NCBI RefSeq assembly: GCF_014851805.1
Contig: NZ_JACVAK010000001.1
Coordinates: 62,001-126,000, forward strand
DNA length: 64,000 bases
Direction: 5' to 3'
Source of the DNA: Pseudoxanthomonas sp. PXM02
GTDB lineage: Bacteria; Pseudomonadota; Gammaproteobacteria; Xanthomonadales; Xanthomonadaceae
The notes beneath the pieces were generated by a model. It was not told where the DNA came from, ran no database searches, and saw only the letters and a program-made list of their open reading frames with translations. The position numbers and the translations under genes are program-made. The stretch's first letter is position 1. Every line of letters begins with the position of its first letter. Below, piece after piece: positions 52,997 to 62,137 of the stretch.

Positions 52997-53010
52997 TTAA
53001 ATCGATCCAG
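52997..53010. promoter_or_regulatory. Putative LacI operator at Glk operon promoter (site F)
   Basis: TTAAATCGATCCAG has two mismatches to TTNGATCGATCNAA. It lies 50-63 bases upstream of the chosen Glk start, the same spacing as site D before the TonB receptor, which ties this operon to the mannoside regulon. Confidence 0.5.
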
Positions 53011-53118
53011 CGTATGCCTCCCGCCGGTCACTGCGGGCGCCAGCATGCCGTCCTAGTCGGGTATGAGCGATCGCCTTGACGCGTTGCGATCCCGCGACCG
53101 GCCCGAAGCGGCTGCGAG

Positions 53119-53928
53119 CTAGGCGCCTCGATCGTTCGCCAACCTGGAAGCATGGCTGTAGATCACATGCCGGTCGCTGCGAAGAAAGCCGACCAGTGTC
53201 AGCCCGCAGCTGTCCGCCAGATCCACTGCCAGTGCGGTCGGCGCGGAGATGGCGGCAAGCAGCGGCATGCCGGCGGCGGCCGCCTTTGCGACCATTTCAT
53301 AACTTGCGCGACTGGTCACCACGGCGAAACCCGAGGCCGCATCGATGCCCTCGTGCAGCATCCCGCCGATCAGTTTGTCCAGCGCGTTGTGGCGACCGAC
53401 ATCTTCGCGAACCAGCCGCAGCGATCCATCAGCCATCGCCCACGCCGCGGCATGAAGAGCGCCGGTGATGGCGTTGAGAGGCTGGTGAAGGTGCAGTGCG
53501 GTACGCGCCACATCAAGCGATGCAGAGGCGATGGCAATGCCCTGCCCTACACGGTCGGGGTGCCGGATGACGTCCTCCAGCGACCGGTTGCCGCAGATGC
53601 CGCAGCCGCTGCGACCGGGCATCCAGCGCTCCGGTCGTGCCGTAAGCGGTTCGAACGTGTGGATGTCCACCGCGATGCCTTCCAGCAGCGCCTGCACCTT
53701 CACCGACGACAGACCGTCTCCCGCGACGCCCAGCTCGGTCAGTGCGAAGCCACGGGCGAAGTCTTCCAGGTCGCAGGGCGTCACCATCATCACTGCCAGC
53801 GGTTCGCCGTTGCAGCGGACTTCGAGCGGTACTTCCTCGGCCAACCGGTCCGATCGCGTCGTTGCCACGTCGCGCGTGATGTCGACGACCTCCCGCCACG
53901 CGACGCCGTCGAGGCGATCAGGCTGCAT
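53119..53928 (-). CDS. fdhD: FdhD sulfurtransferase for molybdopterin oxidoreductase
   Basis: FdhD transfers sulfur from a cysteine desulfurase to the molybdenum cofactor of formate-dehydrogenase-type enzymes. The ATG at 53928 lies inside the end of the oxidoreductase gene (11-base overlap) and gives 269 residues. The redox motif GRSGCGICGNRSLEDV contains the required Cys-x-x-Cys; VREDVGRHNALDKLIGGML and TSRASYEMVAKAAAAGMPLL are also typical. Coupling to the YdeP-type gene implies it serves that enzyme. Confidence 0.95.
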   Translation of the reverse strand: MQPDRLDGVAWREVVDITRDVATTRSDRLAEEVPLEVRCNGEPLAVMMVTPCDLEDFARGFALTELGVAGDGLSSVKVQALLEGIAVDIHTFEPLTARPERWMPGRSGCGICGNRSLEDVIRHPDRVGQGIAIASASLDVARTALHLHQPLNAITGALHAAAWAMADGSLRLVREDVGRHNALDKLIGGMLHEGIDAASGFAVVTSRASYEMVAKAAAAGMPLLAAISAPTALAVDLADSCGLTLVGFLRSDRHVIYSHASRLANDRGA

Positions 53929-56227
53929 CGTCTTCCGCAAGCTGCAGCTTCCGCACGGTGACCGGGATCGACTTGTAGGCCGGTGTTCCGGAGGTTGGAT
54001 CATGGCTGTCCAGCGGGACCAGGCGATTGCCCTCCGGGTAATACATTGCCGCCGATCCCGGCGGCAGATCGTATTCGACTGCGATGAACCCCGAGACCGT
54101 TCGCGATCCTCCACGGTCGTCGTCGAAAGACGATGCCACGATGATCCGATCGCCCTGCGCCAGCCCGCGGATGCGCATGTCGTCCCGATTCATGAACACG
54201 ACATCGCGTCGCCCGCTGACACCGCGGTAGCGATCATCGAAGCCATAGATCGTGGTGTTGTACTGGTCGTGCGAACGGATCGTGGTCAGCGTCAGCAGAT
54301 CGCGTCGGTCGGTACCCGGGTCCTCGTCGAGGCTGGGTGCGACCAGGAAGCGGGCCTTCCTGCCCGGCCCCCAGTCGCGCTCGGACGCACCGATATACAG
54401 TCGGAAACCGCCGGGCTCGCGCACGCGCCGGTTGAAGTCCTTGAACATCGGGAACACCGCTTCGATGTCGTCGCGGATGCGGTCGTAATCGGCGACCAGG
54501 CCATCCCAGTCCACCTTGGTCTGCGGCAACGTCGCTTTCGCGATACCGGCGACGATGGCGGGTTCGGACAGCAGATGCTCGGAGGCCGGTGTCAGCCCCC
54601 CCTGCGAGGCATGCACCATCGACATGGAGTCCTCCACGGTCACCGACTGTAGCCCGCTCGCCTGCTCGTCGCGTTCGGTGCGTCCCAGGCAAGGCAGCAG
54701 GAATGCCTGCTTCGCGGGAATCAGGTGCGAGCGGTTCAACTTGGTGGCGATATGCACGGCGAGATCGAGCGTGCGCATCGCAGGAATCGTCGTGTCCGGA
54801 TCCGGCATCGCCACGGCCAGGTTGCCGCCCATGCAGACGAGTGCACGCGAACGGCCATCGCGGATCGCACGCACCGCCTCGACCGCGTCATGGCCGTGCG
54901 TCAGCGGAAACTCGAATCCGTAGGTCCGCTTGATCGCATCGACCAGCGCCTGCGTCGGTTTCTCGGTGATGCCGACGGTCCGGTCACCCTGCACGTTGGA
55001 ATGGCCACGGATCGGCGCAATGCCGGCGCCCTGCTTGCCGATGTTTCCGCGCAGCAGCATCAGGTTGGCCATCTGCTGCACGTTCTGCGTACCACGACGG
55101 TGTTGCGTCATGCCCATGCCGTAGCAGAGGATCACGCGTTCTGCCTTCGCGTAGAGGCTTGCTGCGGCCGCAATATCTTCATACGACAGACCGGAATGCG
55201 CGACGATCTCGTCCCATGACGTGCTCGCCAGATCTTCGCGAAGCGCGCCAACGCCCTCGGTATGCTCGGCGATGAAGGCGTGATCCAGCACCCCAGGCCC
55301 GCCCTTCGCAAGGTCTTCGGCATCGGCCTGCAACAGCCACTTCATCATGCCCTTGAGCAAGGCGAGGTCGCCGCCGATCTTCACCTGGTAGTATGTCTGC
55401 GCGATCGGCGTGGCGGTGTTGGTCAGCATCTCCGCGGGATGCTGCGGCGAGGTGAAGCGCTCCAGCCCACGTTCGCGCAACGGGTTGACCGCCACGATGG
55501 GCACACCGCGCTTCGAGACCTCGCGCAGCGTGGAGAGCATGCGGGGATGGTTGGTGCCGGGATTGTGGCCGAAGCTGAAGAGCGCATCGCAATACTCGAA
55601 GTCTTCCAGCGTCACCGTGCCCTTGCCGACACCGATGGATTCCGGCAGGCCGACGCTCGTCGCCTCGTGGCACATGTTGGAGCAGTCGGGGAAGTTGTTG
55701 GTGCCGTACTCACGCACCATCAGCTGATAGAGGAAAGCGGCTTCGTTCGATGTGCGGCCCGACGTGTAGAACTCGGCCATGTCGGGATCCGGGAGCGCGC
55801 GCAATGCATCGCCTATCCGCGTGAAGGCGTCATCCCAGCCGATCGCCACGTAGCGATCCGCATCTGCGTCGTACACCATCGGATGCGTCAGGCGACCTTC
55901 GTCCTCCAGCGCGTGATCGCTCCACTCCCACAACTCGGACAGCGTGTGTGCAGCGAAGAAGGCGGGCGTCGCGCGCTTGCCGGTGGCTTCCCACGACACC
56001 GCCTTGGCGCCGTTCTCGCAGAACTCGAAGGATGACGTGTGGCGCGGATCAGGCCATGCGCACCCCGGGCAGTCGAAACCGGCGGGCTGGTTGACACGGC
56101 GCAACGCCGATGTCTCGCGACCGACCGCCATCTGGCTCTTCACGGCCCGTGCGACGGCCGCGAGCGCACCCCACCCGCCTGCGGCGCCTTCGTAGTCGTC
56201 GATGCCGGGGACTTTGCGTTCGCTCAT
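53918..56227 (-). CDS. Molybdopterin oxidoreductase, formate dehydrogenase-like (FdhF/YdeP family)
   Basis: The ATG at 56227 gives 769 residues, the usual size of the YdeP-type alpha subunits; a longer reading to 56467 adds unrelated sequence. The N-terminal FDCPGCAWPDP is the family hallmark, followed by FYTSGRTSNEAAFLYQLMVR, CSNMCHEATSVGLPESIGVG, LFSFGHNPGTNHPRML, MGMTQHRRGTQNVQQMANL, and the C-terminal MoCo-binding domain (LTLTTIRSHDQYNTTIYGF, YYPEGNRLVPLDSHDP). No TAT or signal peptide and no partner iron-sulfur subunit gene is adjacent, so it is cytoplasmic with unknown electron acceptor. YdeP in E. coli is linked to acid resistance; the substrate is unknown. Confidence 0.93.
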   Translation of the reverse strand: MSERKVPGIDDYEGAAGGWGALAAVARAVKSQMAVGRETSALRRVNQPAGFDCPGCAWPDPRHTSSFEFCENGAKAVSWEATGKRATPAFFAAHTLSELWEWSDHALEDEGRLTHPMVYDADADRYVAIGWDDAFTRIGDALRALPDPDMAEFYTSGRTSNEAAFLYQLMVREYGTNNFPDCSNMCHEATSVGLPESIGVGKGTVTLEDFEYCDALFSFGHNPGTNHPRMLSTLREVSKRGVPIVAVNPLRERGLERFTSPQHPAEMLTNTATPIAQTYYQVKIGGDLALLKGMMKWLLQADAEDLAKGGPGVLDHAFIAEHTEGVGALREDLASTSWDEIVAHSGLSYEDIAAAASLYAKAERVILCYGMGMTQHRRGTQNVQQMANLMLLRGNIGKQGAGIAPIRGHSNVQGDRTVGITEKPTQALVDAIKRTYGFEFPLTHGHDAVEAVRAIRDGRSRALVCMGGNLAVAMPDPDTTIPAMRTLDLAVHIATKLNRSHLIPAKQAFLLPCLGRTERDEQASGLQSVTVEDSMSMVHASQGGLTPASEHLLSEPAIVAGIAKATLPQTKVDWDGLVADYDRIRDDIEAVFPMFKDFNRRVREPGGFRLYIGASERDWGPGRKARFLVAPSLDEDPGTDRRDLLTLTTIRSHDQYNTTIYGFDDRYRGVSGRRDVVFMNRDDMRIRGLAQGDRIIVASSFDDDRGGSRTVSGFIAVEYDLPPGSAAMYYPEGNRLVPLDSHDPTSGTPAYKSIPVTVRKLQLAEDDAA

Positions 56228-56387
56228 CGAAACACCTGTCTGTTGCATGCCAGCGCCGCTACGGCGGCAGGATACCCGATGGCATCGCGCAGCATGTGCG
56301 CGGTGCATGACGGCGCATGTGAACCGGTCGCTCAGGAACGGGTTGCTAGCATGTCGGGCGTCCTTTTCCAGGTAACGCCCGCACATC

Positions 56388-57632
56388 GTGTTGCGCATCC
56401 TGCTTCCCATCACCGCCCTGCTCGCGAGTGTCGCCCTCCTGTTGGGTGGCAACGGCTTGCTGGGCACGCTGCTGGCGATGCGCAGTCAGGTGGAGGGATG
56501 GGGTGAGCGAACGACGGGCCTGGTGATGTCGGGCTACTTCATCGGCTTTTTCCTCGGCACGTTCACCGCCCCGCCCCTCATCCGCCGCGTCGGCCACATC
56601 CGTGCGTTCGCGTTCCATGGTGCGTTGGCGGCTGCGGCAGTGCTGGTCTATCCGCTGTGGATGGAACCGGTGGGTTGGATGCTGTTGCGCGTGGTCACCG
56701 GCATCGCGCTGGTCGGGCTCTGCACCGTGATCGAAAGCTGGTTGAACGCGCAGGCCGCCCCCGAGCACCGCAGTCGCGTGTTCGGCGTGTACATGGTGGT
56801 GTCCCTGCTGGCGCTGGCAGCCGGCCAGTTGCTGCTGGACCTGCAGCCGCCCCGCAGCCCCGTGTTGTTCAGCGTGGTGGCGATCCTGTTCGCCCTGGCC
56901 ATCCTGCCCGTCAGCGCGACGCGCCTGACGCCGCCCACGATGACCGTGGCGCCGAAGATCCATCTGCTGCAGATCTGCCGGGTCGCGCCCAGTGCCGCGG
57001 CGGGAGCGCTGCTCGCCGGTCTGGCACTGGGTGCGTTCTGGGGAATGGGGGCCGTATACGCGGCTTCGCTGGGGCTGGACCGCGCCGGTGTCGGCACCTT
57101 CATGGCAGTGACCATCGTGGGCGGTGCCGCGCTGCAGTTGCCGATCGGCCGCCTCTCCGACCGCGGTGATCGCCGCAGCACCCTGGCCCTGGTCGCGGCG
57201 CTCGGCGCGGTAACGGCAGTGCTCGCGCTGCGGTTCGAGGCGCAGTCGCATGCGCTGTTCTTCCTGTTCGGCGGGTTGGCATTCGCGCTGTACCCGCTGG
57301 CGGTCGCGCATCTGCTGGACCGCTTGCCGGCCGAGCAGTTGCTGGCGGGATGCAGTGCGCTGCTGCTGCTCAACGGCATCGGCGCGGCGATAGGCCCCGC
57401 GGTGGCGGGCGGACTGATGCAGCAGTTCGGTGCGGCGGCCCTGCCCCTGTTCTTCGCTGCCACGCTGGGCACATTGGCGCTGGTGGCTGGCGGGCGCCGC
57501 CTGTTCAAGGCACGTCGGCTGCTGTCGGCCGCCCGGTTCCACCCCATGCTGCGCACCACGCCCGCGGCACTGGAAATGCTCCCGGAGATTCCGGATGCCG
57601 AGGTCGGCGACCGCGCTTCACGGGTGAATTGA
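56388..57632 (+). CDS. MFS transporter, YcaD-like
   Basis: The 414-residue protein has 12 predicted membrane segments and the architecture of the YcaD-type major facilitator subgroup: GYFIGFFLGTFTAPPLIRRV, an MFS loop pattern, the signature ALVGLCTVIESWLNA, and QLPIGRLSDRGDRRS in the mid-loop. The proposed start is the GTG at 56388 (AGGTAA 14 bases upstream); a TTG follows. It is divergent from the oxidoreductase gene across 160 bases that hold no recognisable site. Substrate is unknown. The stop codon lies inside the FNR box of hemN. Confidence 0.9.
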   Translation: MLRILLPITALLASVALLLGGNGLLGTLLAMRSQVEGWGERTTGLVMSGYFIGFFLGTFTAPPLIRRVGHIRAFAFHGALAAAAVLVYPLWMEPVGWMLLRVVTGIALVGLCTVIESWLNAQAAPEHRSRVFGVYMVVSLLALAAGQLLLDLQPPRSPVLFSVVAILFALAILPVSATRLTPPTMTVAPKIHLLQICRVAPSAAAGALLAGLALGAFWGMGAVYAASLGLDRAGVGTFMAVTIVGGAALQLPIGRLSDRGDRRSTLALVAALGAVTAVLALRFEAQSHALFFLFGGLAFALYPLAVAHLLDRLPAEQLLAGCSALLLLNGIGAAIGPAVAGGLMQQFGAAALPLFFAATLGTLALVAGGRRLFKARRLLSAARFHPMLRTTPAALEMLPEIPDAEVGDRASRVN

Positions 57633-57642
57633 TTCCGATCAA
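57629..57642 (+). promoter_or_regulatory. FNR/Anr box upstream of hemN
   Basis: TTGATTCCGATCAA is a perfect match to the FNR/Anr consensus TTGAT-N4-ATCAA. Its centre (57635.5) lies 42 bases before the hemN ATG, and TAGCCT at 57665-57670 could be the -10. At the usual class II position (-41.5) transcription would start at about 57677, one base before the ATG. Confidence 0.85.
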
Positions 57643-57677
57643 TGCGGCCGGCTGACGCGCCCCGTAGCCTGTGCGCC

Positions 57678-59081
57678 ATGGGTATCGTCTCCCCTTCCCC
57701 GCTGTTCGATGCTGACCTGCTGCGGCGCTACGACACGCCCGGTCCGCGCTACACGTCCTATCCGACGGCGCCGCAGTTCAGTGCCGGATTCGGCGCACAG
57801 GAACTCAGTGACCATGCGGCCGCCACCAACCGGCAGGAGCACGCCCGCGCACTGTCGCTGTACGTCCATGTGCCCTTCTGCACCAGCCCCTGCTTCTACT
57901 GTGGCTGCAACCGGGTGATCACCCGCGACAAGGCGCGTGGCGAGCTCTATCTCGACTATCTGTACCGCGAGATCGCCCGCATGGCGCCATTGTTCGCAAG
58001 CGGCCGGCCGGTGGAGCAGCTGCATTTCGGCGGCGGCACCCCCAACTTCCTGACACCCGCGCAGATCGCGGACTGCGTGGCCGAGCTGCGCAGCCAGTTC
58101 AGCTTCGGCGCGGCGGGCAGGATGGATTTCTCGATCGAGCTGGACCCGCGGTTCGTCACGCCGGCCGATATCGGTGACCTCGCGCGGATCGGATTCAACC
58201 GCGCCAGCCTGGGGGTACAGGACTTCGACCCCGTCGTGCAGAAGGCCGTCAATCGCGTTCAGGGGATCGAAGAGACGCTGGCCATCGTGGCGGCGTGCCG
58301 CGAGCACGGCATGCGGTCGGTCAACATCGACCTGATCTACGGCCTGCCGAAGCAGACACGCGCGGGGTTCGAGAGGACACTGGATATCGTGATCGACGCG
58401 CGTCCCGACCGTATCGCGGTGTACAGCTACGCGCACCTCCCCCAGTTGTTCAAGCCGCAACAGCGCATCGCACAGGAAGACCTACCGGATTCGGAAGCGA
58501 AGCTGGCATTGCTGCAATGCGCGATCGAACGACTCGTTGCCGCGGGTTATGTCTATATCGGCATGGACCACTTCGCCCTGCCGGACGATGAACTGGCGCG
58601 AGCGCAGGAGCGCGGCGACCTGCACCGGAATTTCATGGGCTACACCACGCATGCCGAGAGCGATCTGATCGGCTTTGGCGTGAGCGCCATCAGCCATATC
58701 GGCGACAGCTTCAGCCAGAATCCACGCGACATCGCCAGCTGGGAGCGTGCCATCGACGATGGCCGGTTGCCGGTCTGGCGCGGGATGCCGCTGGACCACG
58801 ACGATGTGCTGCGCGCCGAGGTGATCCAGGAACTGATGTGCCATGGGCGACTCGACTACGCCCGCATCGGCAAGCGATTCGACATCGCGTTCACCGACTA
58901 CTTCGCCGATGCCCTGCCGCGATTGCAGGCACTCGCCGACGACGGCCTGCTGACGTTCACGCGGGTGGGCTTCCAGGCCACGCCGAAAGGCCGTCTGTTG
59001 CTGCGGGTGATCGCAATGTGCTTCGATCGCTACCTGCCGGCGACGCCAGCGCCCGACGCGCCGAGGTTCTCGCGGACGATT
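57678..59081 (+). CDS. hemN: Oxygen-independent coproporphyrinogen III dehydrogenase
   Basis: HemN is the anaerobic radical-SAM enzyme of haem synthesis. The ATG at 57678 gives 467 residues starting MGIVSPSPLFDADLLRRYD. Family motifs: YDTPGPRYTSYPTAPQF, LYVHVPFCTSPCFYCGCN with the 4Fe-4S cysteines at about 68, 72 and 75 plus Cys77, FGGGTPNFLT, and NIDLIYGLPKQT. A perfect FNR box precedes it, so induction under low oxygen is expected. No Shine-Dalgarno is visible before the ATG, consistent with a leaderless transcript. Confidence 0.96.
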
Positions 59082-59094
59082 TGAGCTGAGCTGC

Positions 59095-59544
59095 TCAGCG
59101 GCAGGCTTCGTTGACGCGATCGTCCAGCTTGCGGCTGGTTGCAAAGTCGCGCTTGAGACCAAGCCGTGCATACGCCTGGTCGCGCGCCTTCTTCGCCCGT
59201 TCGCAGGCGACGGCATCGCGATGCATCGAGATGACGGCGCCCTGCGCCGATGAAGCCCGTCTGCGCGGACCTGAGCGGCTGCGCTGTCGCGTGCCTTCGG
59301 ATCGCGCGGCCGCGGCTGGCTCGGGTGTCGTGGAGGTCGCTGGTGGCGATGGGTCCTGCGGAAACTCGCGTACCCATTCCGTTGTCTGGACCGCATTGCA
59401 TGACGTTGCCTGGTACTGCGAACGGCCGTCGCGATCACGGCACTTGTGGATGGGATCGCTGGCCCACGTGCTGGTGCCCGCAACAATCAGGCCGCACGCC
59501 AGCAACACGCGCCAGGCGCAGGCGGAGGCGGAGGATGAGGACAT
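59095..59544 (-). CDS. Exported DUF4124-like protein
   Basis: The ATG at 59544 gives 149 residues with a signal peptide (WRVLLACGLIVAGTSTWA). The start of the mature part, IHKCRDRDGRSQYQATSC, follows the DUF4124 pattern of a short Tyr/Cys strand (YKCxDxxGxxxYQxxPC). A Pro/Ala/Ser-rich low-complexity linker (about 70-105) and a charged C-terminal helix with DAVACERAKKARDQAYARL follow. Such proteins are frequent in Xanthomonadaceae and have no known reaction. It converges on hemN with a 13-base gap. Confidence 0.75.
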   Translation of the reverse strand: MSSSSASACAWRVLLACGLIVAGTSTWASDPIHKCRDRDGRSQYQATSCNAVQTTEWVREFPQDPSPPATSTTPEPAAAARSEGTRQRSRSGPRRRASSAQGAVISMHRDAVACERAKKARDQAYARLGLKRDFATSRKLDDRVNEACR

Positions 59545-59700
59545 GGAAGACTCCCGTGACGAGGAGTCTCCAGCATCTGGAGGCGCTGACCTCGGGCGTA
59601 TCGGCGGACGCCACGGCATGTCGTCGGGGTTTGCCGCATGTTCACTGCGCCGTCACCGCATGGCGTGCAAGAAGAAGGGAGACCTTTCCGGAGACGTCCC

Positions 59701-60075
59701 GTGGCGGCGGCCTATCTCTATCTCAATGCGGTGATCTACCTGCTGCTGGCATGCTGGTGTGTACTGGCACCAGCGCGCACCGCAGCAGCAGTCGGCTACG
59801 CCTCACTGACCCGCTCCGGGCAAGTGGAGTACCTGTCGATCTACGGCGGACTCCAGTTTGGCCTCGCGTTCCTGTTCGCCTGGTTCGCGTGGAGCCAGCA
59901 GATGCGGACCGGCCTGGTGCTGGCACTCGCGCTCTACGTGCCGATCGTGCTGTTCCGCGGCATCGGACTGCTGCGCTGGTGGCCGGTGGAACCCACCACG
60001 CTGGCGCTCGCTGCCGTCGAATGGCTGATGCTGGCCGCGGCCCTGTGGCTGTGGTGTCAGGGTCGTCCAGGCTGA
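59701..60075 (+). CDS. Small membrane protein, four predicted segments
   Basis: From the GTG at 59701, preceded by GGAGA at good spacing, the protein has 124 residues and about four membrane segments (YLYLNAVIYLLLACWCVLAP, GLQFGLAFLFAWFAWS, TGLVLALALYVPIVLF, EWLMLAAALWLWC). An ATG at 59638 would add 21 Arg/Pro-rich residues that do not look membrane-targeting. It resembles the DUF4345-type small membrane proteins, but I am not certain of the family. Confidence 0.65.
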   Translation: MAAAYLYLNAVIYLLLACWCVLAPARTAAAVGYASLTRSGQVEYLSIYGGLQFGLAFLFAWFAWSQQMRTGLVLALALYVPIVLFRGIGLLRWWPVEPTTLALAAVEWLMLAAALWLWCQGRPG

Positions 60076-60084
60076 CCTGACGGA

Positions 60085-61584
60085 TCAGAAATTGATCGGC
60101 AGGCGCGCGGTGAACGTCATGTCCGGGCTGTCGCGGGTAACGCCGACACCGAGCGCCACGTTGAGCGACATGCGGTCACTGAACCGGTAGGTGCCGCCGA
60201 GCAGCAGCGTGCCGAGGGTGGTCCGTACCGCGCCGGCGACCTCTTCGCCATTCTGTTCGGTCTTGTCGACGATGCTCTGGTCGTAGCCGATGCTGATGGC
60301 GGCTTTCTCGTTGAGCGCCAGGCCCATGCCGAGATTGAAGCCGAGGATGTCGCCAGCTTTGATGTCGCCCAGGAACTCGGTCTGTCCGCCCAGCACGCGG
60401 CGCGACACATCACTGCGTTTGAAGTTGTGCAGATAGCTCAGGCTGCCGAAGAACACGACGGGATCGGACGGATACAGCCAGGTGATGCCGGGCTGCACGG
60501 CGTTGAATCCGCTGCCGGTCGGCAGGTCCAGCGGCAGTCCCGTGCCAGTGGTGTTGGCGACGCAGCGCGTGACGCAGTCGGTCGTCACCTCGAACAGGTC
60601 ACGTCCGGTGCGACTCTTGTAACGCAGCCAGGCGATGTAGAACGGCTTGTCCGCCCCACCCTGGTTCAGCTGGTAGCGACCGGTGACCTCGATGTCGCCC
60701 ATGCCGTTGCCGCGCGCATTGAACACCCGGTCCTGCGCGGAACCGGTGAAGATCTCGCGGCTGACCGTATCGCTGTGGATGTAGACATACGGCAGCTTCG
60801 CTTCCACCTCCATGCGTCGGCTGAGGCCGTAACGGCCGGTGAGCGTGGCGACGGCCGTCGTTGTCTTCACCTGGCGCACGTCGATCAGGCCGATGAGGAT
60901 CGCCGGAATGATGGTGTACCCGACCAGCGCGACACGGTCGTTCGCCGAGTAGCCGTACTGCACGGCCGGCTCCACCACCAGCTTGCCCTTGGGAGTCAGC
61001 ACCCCGGGCTGGTCGAAGATCTGCGCCACTTCCGGTGGCCGCGAGTCGCTCTCCGGGGCCTGCCCCACCCGCTGCGGCGCCGATGCACCATCGCCCTGTC
61101 GGGGTGTTGTCTGCGTCTGCGCCTGCGCCACGGCAGCTGGTGCAGCAGACTGCGGCACGCCGGATTGCGCCGTCGTTGCCGGCGCGGGCGCCGGGCCAAC
61201 CACGATGTAGCCGGGCGATGGCGCGGGCGCGTCGCGGAACGTCGGTGCCTGGTTCAGCGACGGCACGATGACCGGTGCAGGCGCGCCCCGTGCACGCGCG
61301 TTCGCGAGGATCTCTTCGTTCAGGGCGTTCTGCAGGCCGAAGATCTGTTGCTCCTGTGCCTGCATCAACGCGCGCATCTGCTCCAGGCGTTGCGTCTGCT
61401 CATTGAGCTGCCGCTGCAGCGCATCCAGTCGCGCATCGGCGGTGACTTCGTAAGGCTGCACCGGGATCGGTGGCGGCGATGCGGGGGGCGTCGAAACGTC
61501 CTGCGCCCGCACCTGCCCTGCCTGCATGCCCAGCCCGACGGCCAACGCCAGCGGTGCGACTTCGATCAGCGACGTCCCTTTCAT
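60085..61584 (-). CDS. fapF: FapF-like outer-membrane pore of amyloid export
   Basis: FapF exports amyloid subunits across the outer membrane in Pseudomonas. The 499-residue protein has a signal peptide (LAVGLGMQAGQVRA), a coiled-coil segment (about 50-95; RLDALQRQLNEQTQRLEQM, QEQQIFGLQNALNEE) as in the FapF N-terminal trimer plug, and a Pro/Ala/Gln-rich linker to about 205. A beta-barrel follows, starting PEVAQIFDQPGVLTPKGKL and including YTIIPAILIGLIDVR, LPTGSGFNAVQPGITW and DILGFNLGMGLALNEKAA, with a terminal Phe. It is the last gene of the operon, the same place as in fapABCDEF. Confidence 0.85.
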   Translation of the reverse strand: MKGTSLIEVAPLALAVGLGMQAGQVRAQDVSTPPASPPPIPVQPYEVTADARLDALQRQLNEQTQRLEQMRALMQAQEQQIFGLQNALNEEILANARARGAPAPVIVPSLNQAPTFRDAPAPSPGYIVVGPAPAPATTAQSGVPQSAAPAAVAQAQTQTTPRQGDGASAPQRVGQAPESDSRPPEVAQIFDQPGVLTPKGKLVVEPAVQYGYSANDRVALVGYTIIPAILIGLIDVRQVKTTTAVATLTGRYGLSRRMEVEAKLPYVYIHSDTVSREIFTGSAQDRVFNARGNGMGDIEVTGRYQLNQGGADKPFYIAWLRYKSRTGRDLFEVTTDCVTRCVANTTGTGLPLDLPTGSGFNAVQPGITWLYPSDPVVFFGSLSYLHNFKRSDVSRRVLGGQTEFLGDIKAGDILGFNLGMGLALNEKAAISIGYDQSIVDKTEQNGEEVAGAVRTTLGTLLLGGTYRFSDRMSLNVALGVGVTRDSPDMTFTARLPINF

Positions 61585-61632
61585 GATGGTCCCCTTGTCG
61601 TGTGTGCGATGGTGCTGCCGATCGCCGCGTGT

Positions 61633-62136
61633 TTACGGGCTGCCGGGCGCGCGGATCAACGCGTCGGTCAGTGCGCCACTTGCATTGAGGTTCTGGTAAG
61701 CGCCCAGCGTGTCGACGCCCACGTCGATGCGGGTGACCGTCCGGATATCCTGGTCGTCGAGGGTGTTCTGGATGACCAGACCACCGGCCGCCTGCGTGGG
61801 ATCAAAGTGGTTGCCGTCGCCGATCTGCACGACCAGTCCGCGATTGAAGTCGGCCAGCGCCTGCGCCTGTTCCGGCGTGATGCGCGCCACGTCGGGTATC
61901 TGCACCGCGATACGCGCGCTCAGTTCGCCATTGACGAACACGACACGCTCGATGCCGAACGACAGCATCATGCCCGACGGCATCTCGAATCCACCGCGCA
62001 TCTGCGCAAGGCGAGCGGGATCGACGGGTTGCCAGTCAGCGCCCAGTTCACCGGTCTGCCCGCGTGCGCCCACGGGCATCAACAACAGCGCTAACAAGCC
62101 GGTGGCGCACAACAGGCTGCACTTGTTGCCGTCCAT
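61633..62136 (-). CDS. FapE-like secreted protein with double-glycine motif
   Basis: The 167-residue exported protein (signal peptide ATGLLALLLMPVGARG) lies between the C39 peptidase and the FapF-like pore, the position of fapE. Residues 37-49 read VDPARLAQMRGG, with Gly-Gly at 48-49, Met -4, Leu -7 and Val -12: a double-glycine leader pattern. The rest is beta-rich (SGMMLSFGIERVVFVNGELS, GLVVQIGDGNHFDPTQAAGG, VIQNTLDDQDIRTVTRIDVG) and contains the VIQNT phrase also found in the subunit protein at 62839. Assignment as FapE rests mainly on position and these shared patterns. Confidence 0.65.
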   Translation of the reverse strand: MDGNKCSLLCATGLLALLLMPVGARGQTGELGADWQPVDPARLAQMRGGFEMPSGMMLSFGIERVVFVNGELSARIAVQIPDVARITPEQAQALADFNRGLVVQIGDGNHFDPTQAAGGLVIQNTLDDQDIRTVTRIDVGVDTLGAYQNLNASGALTDALIRAPGSP

Positions 62137-62137
62137 G

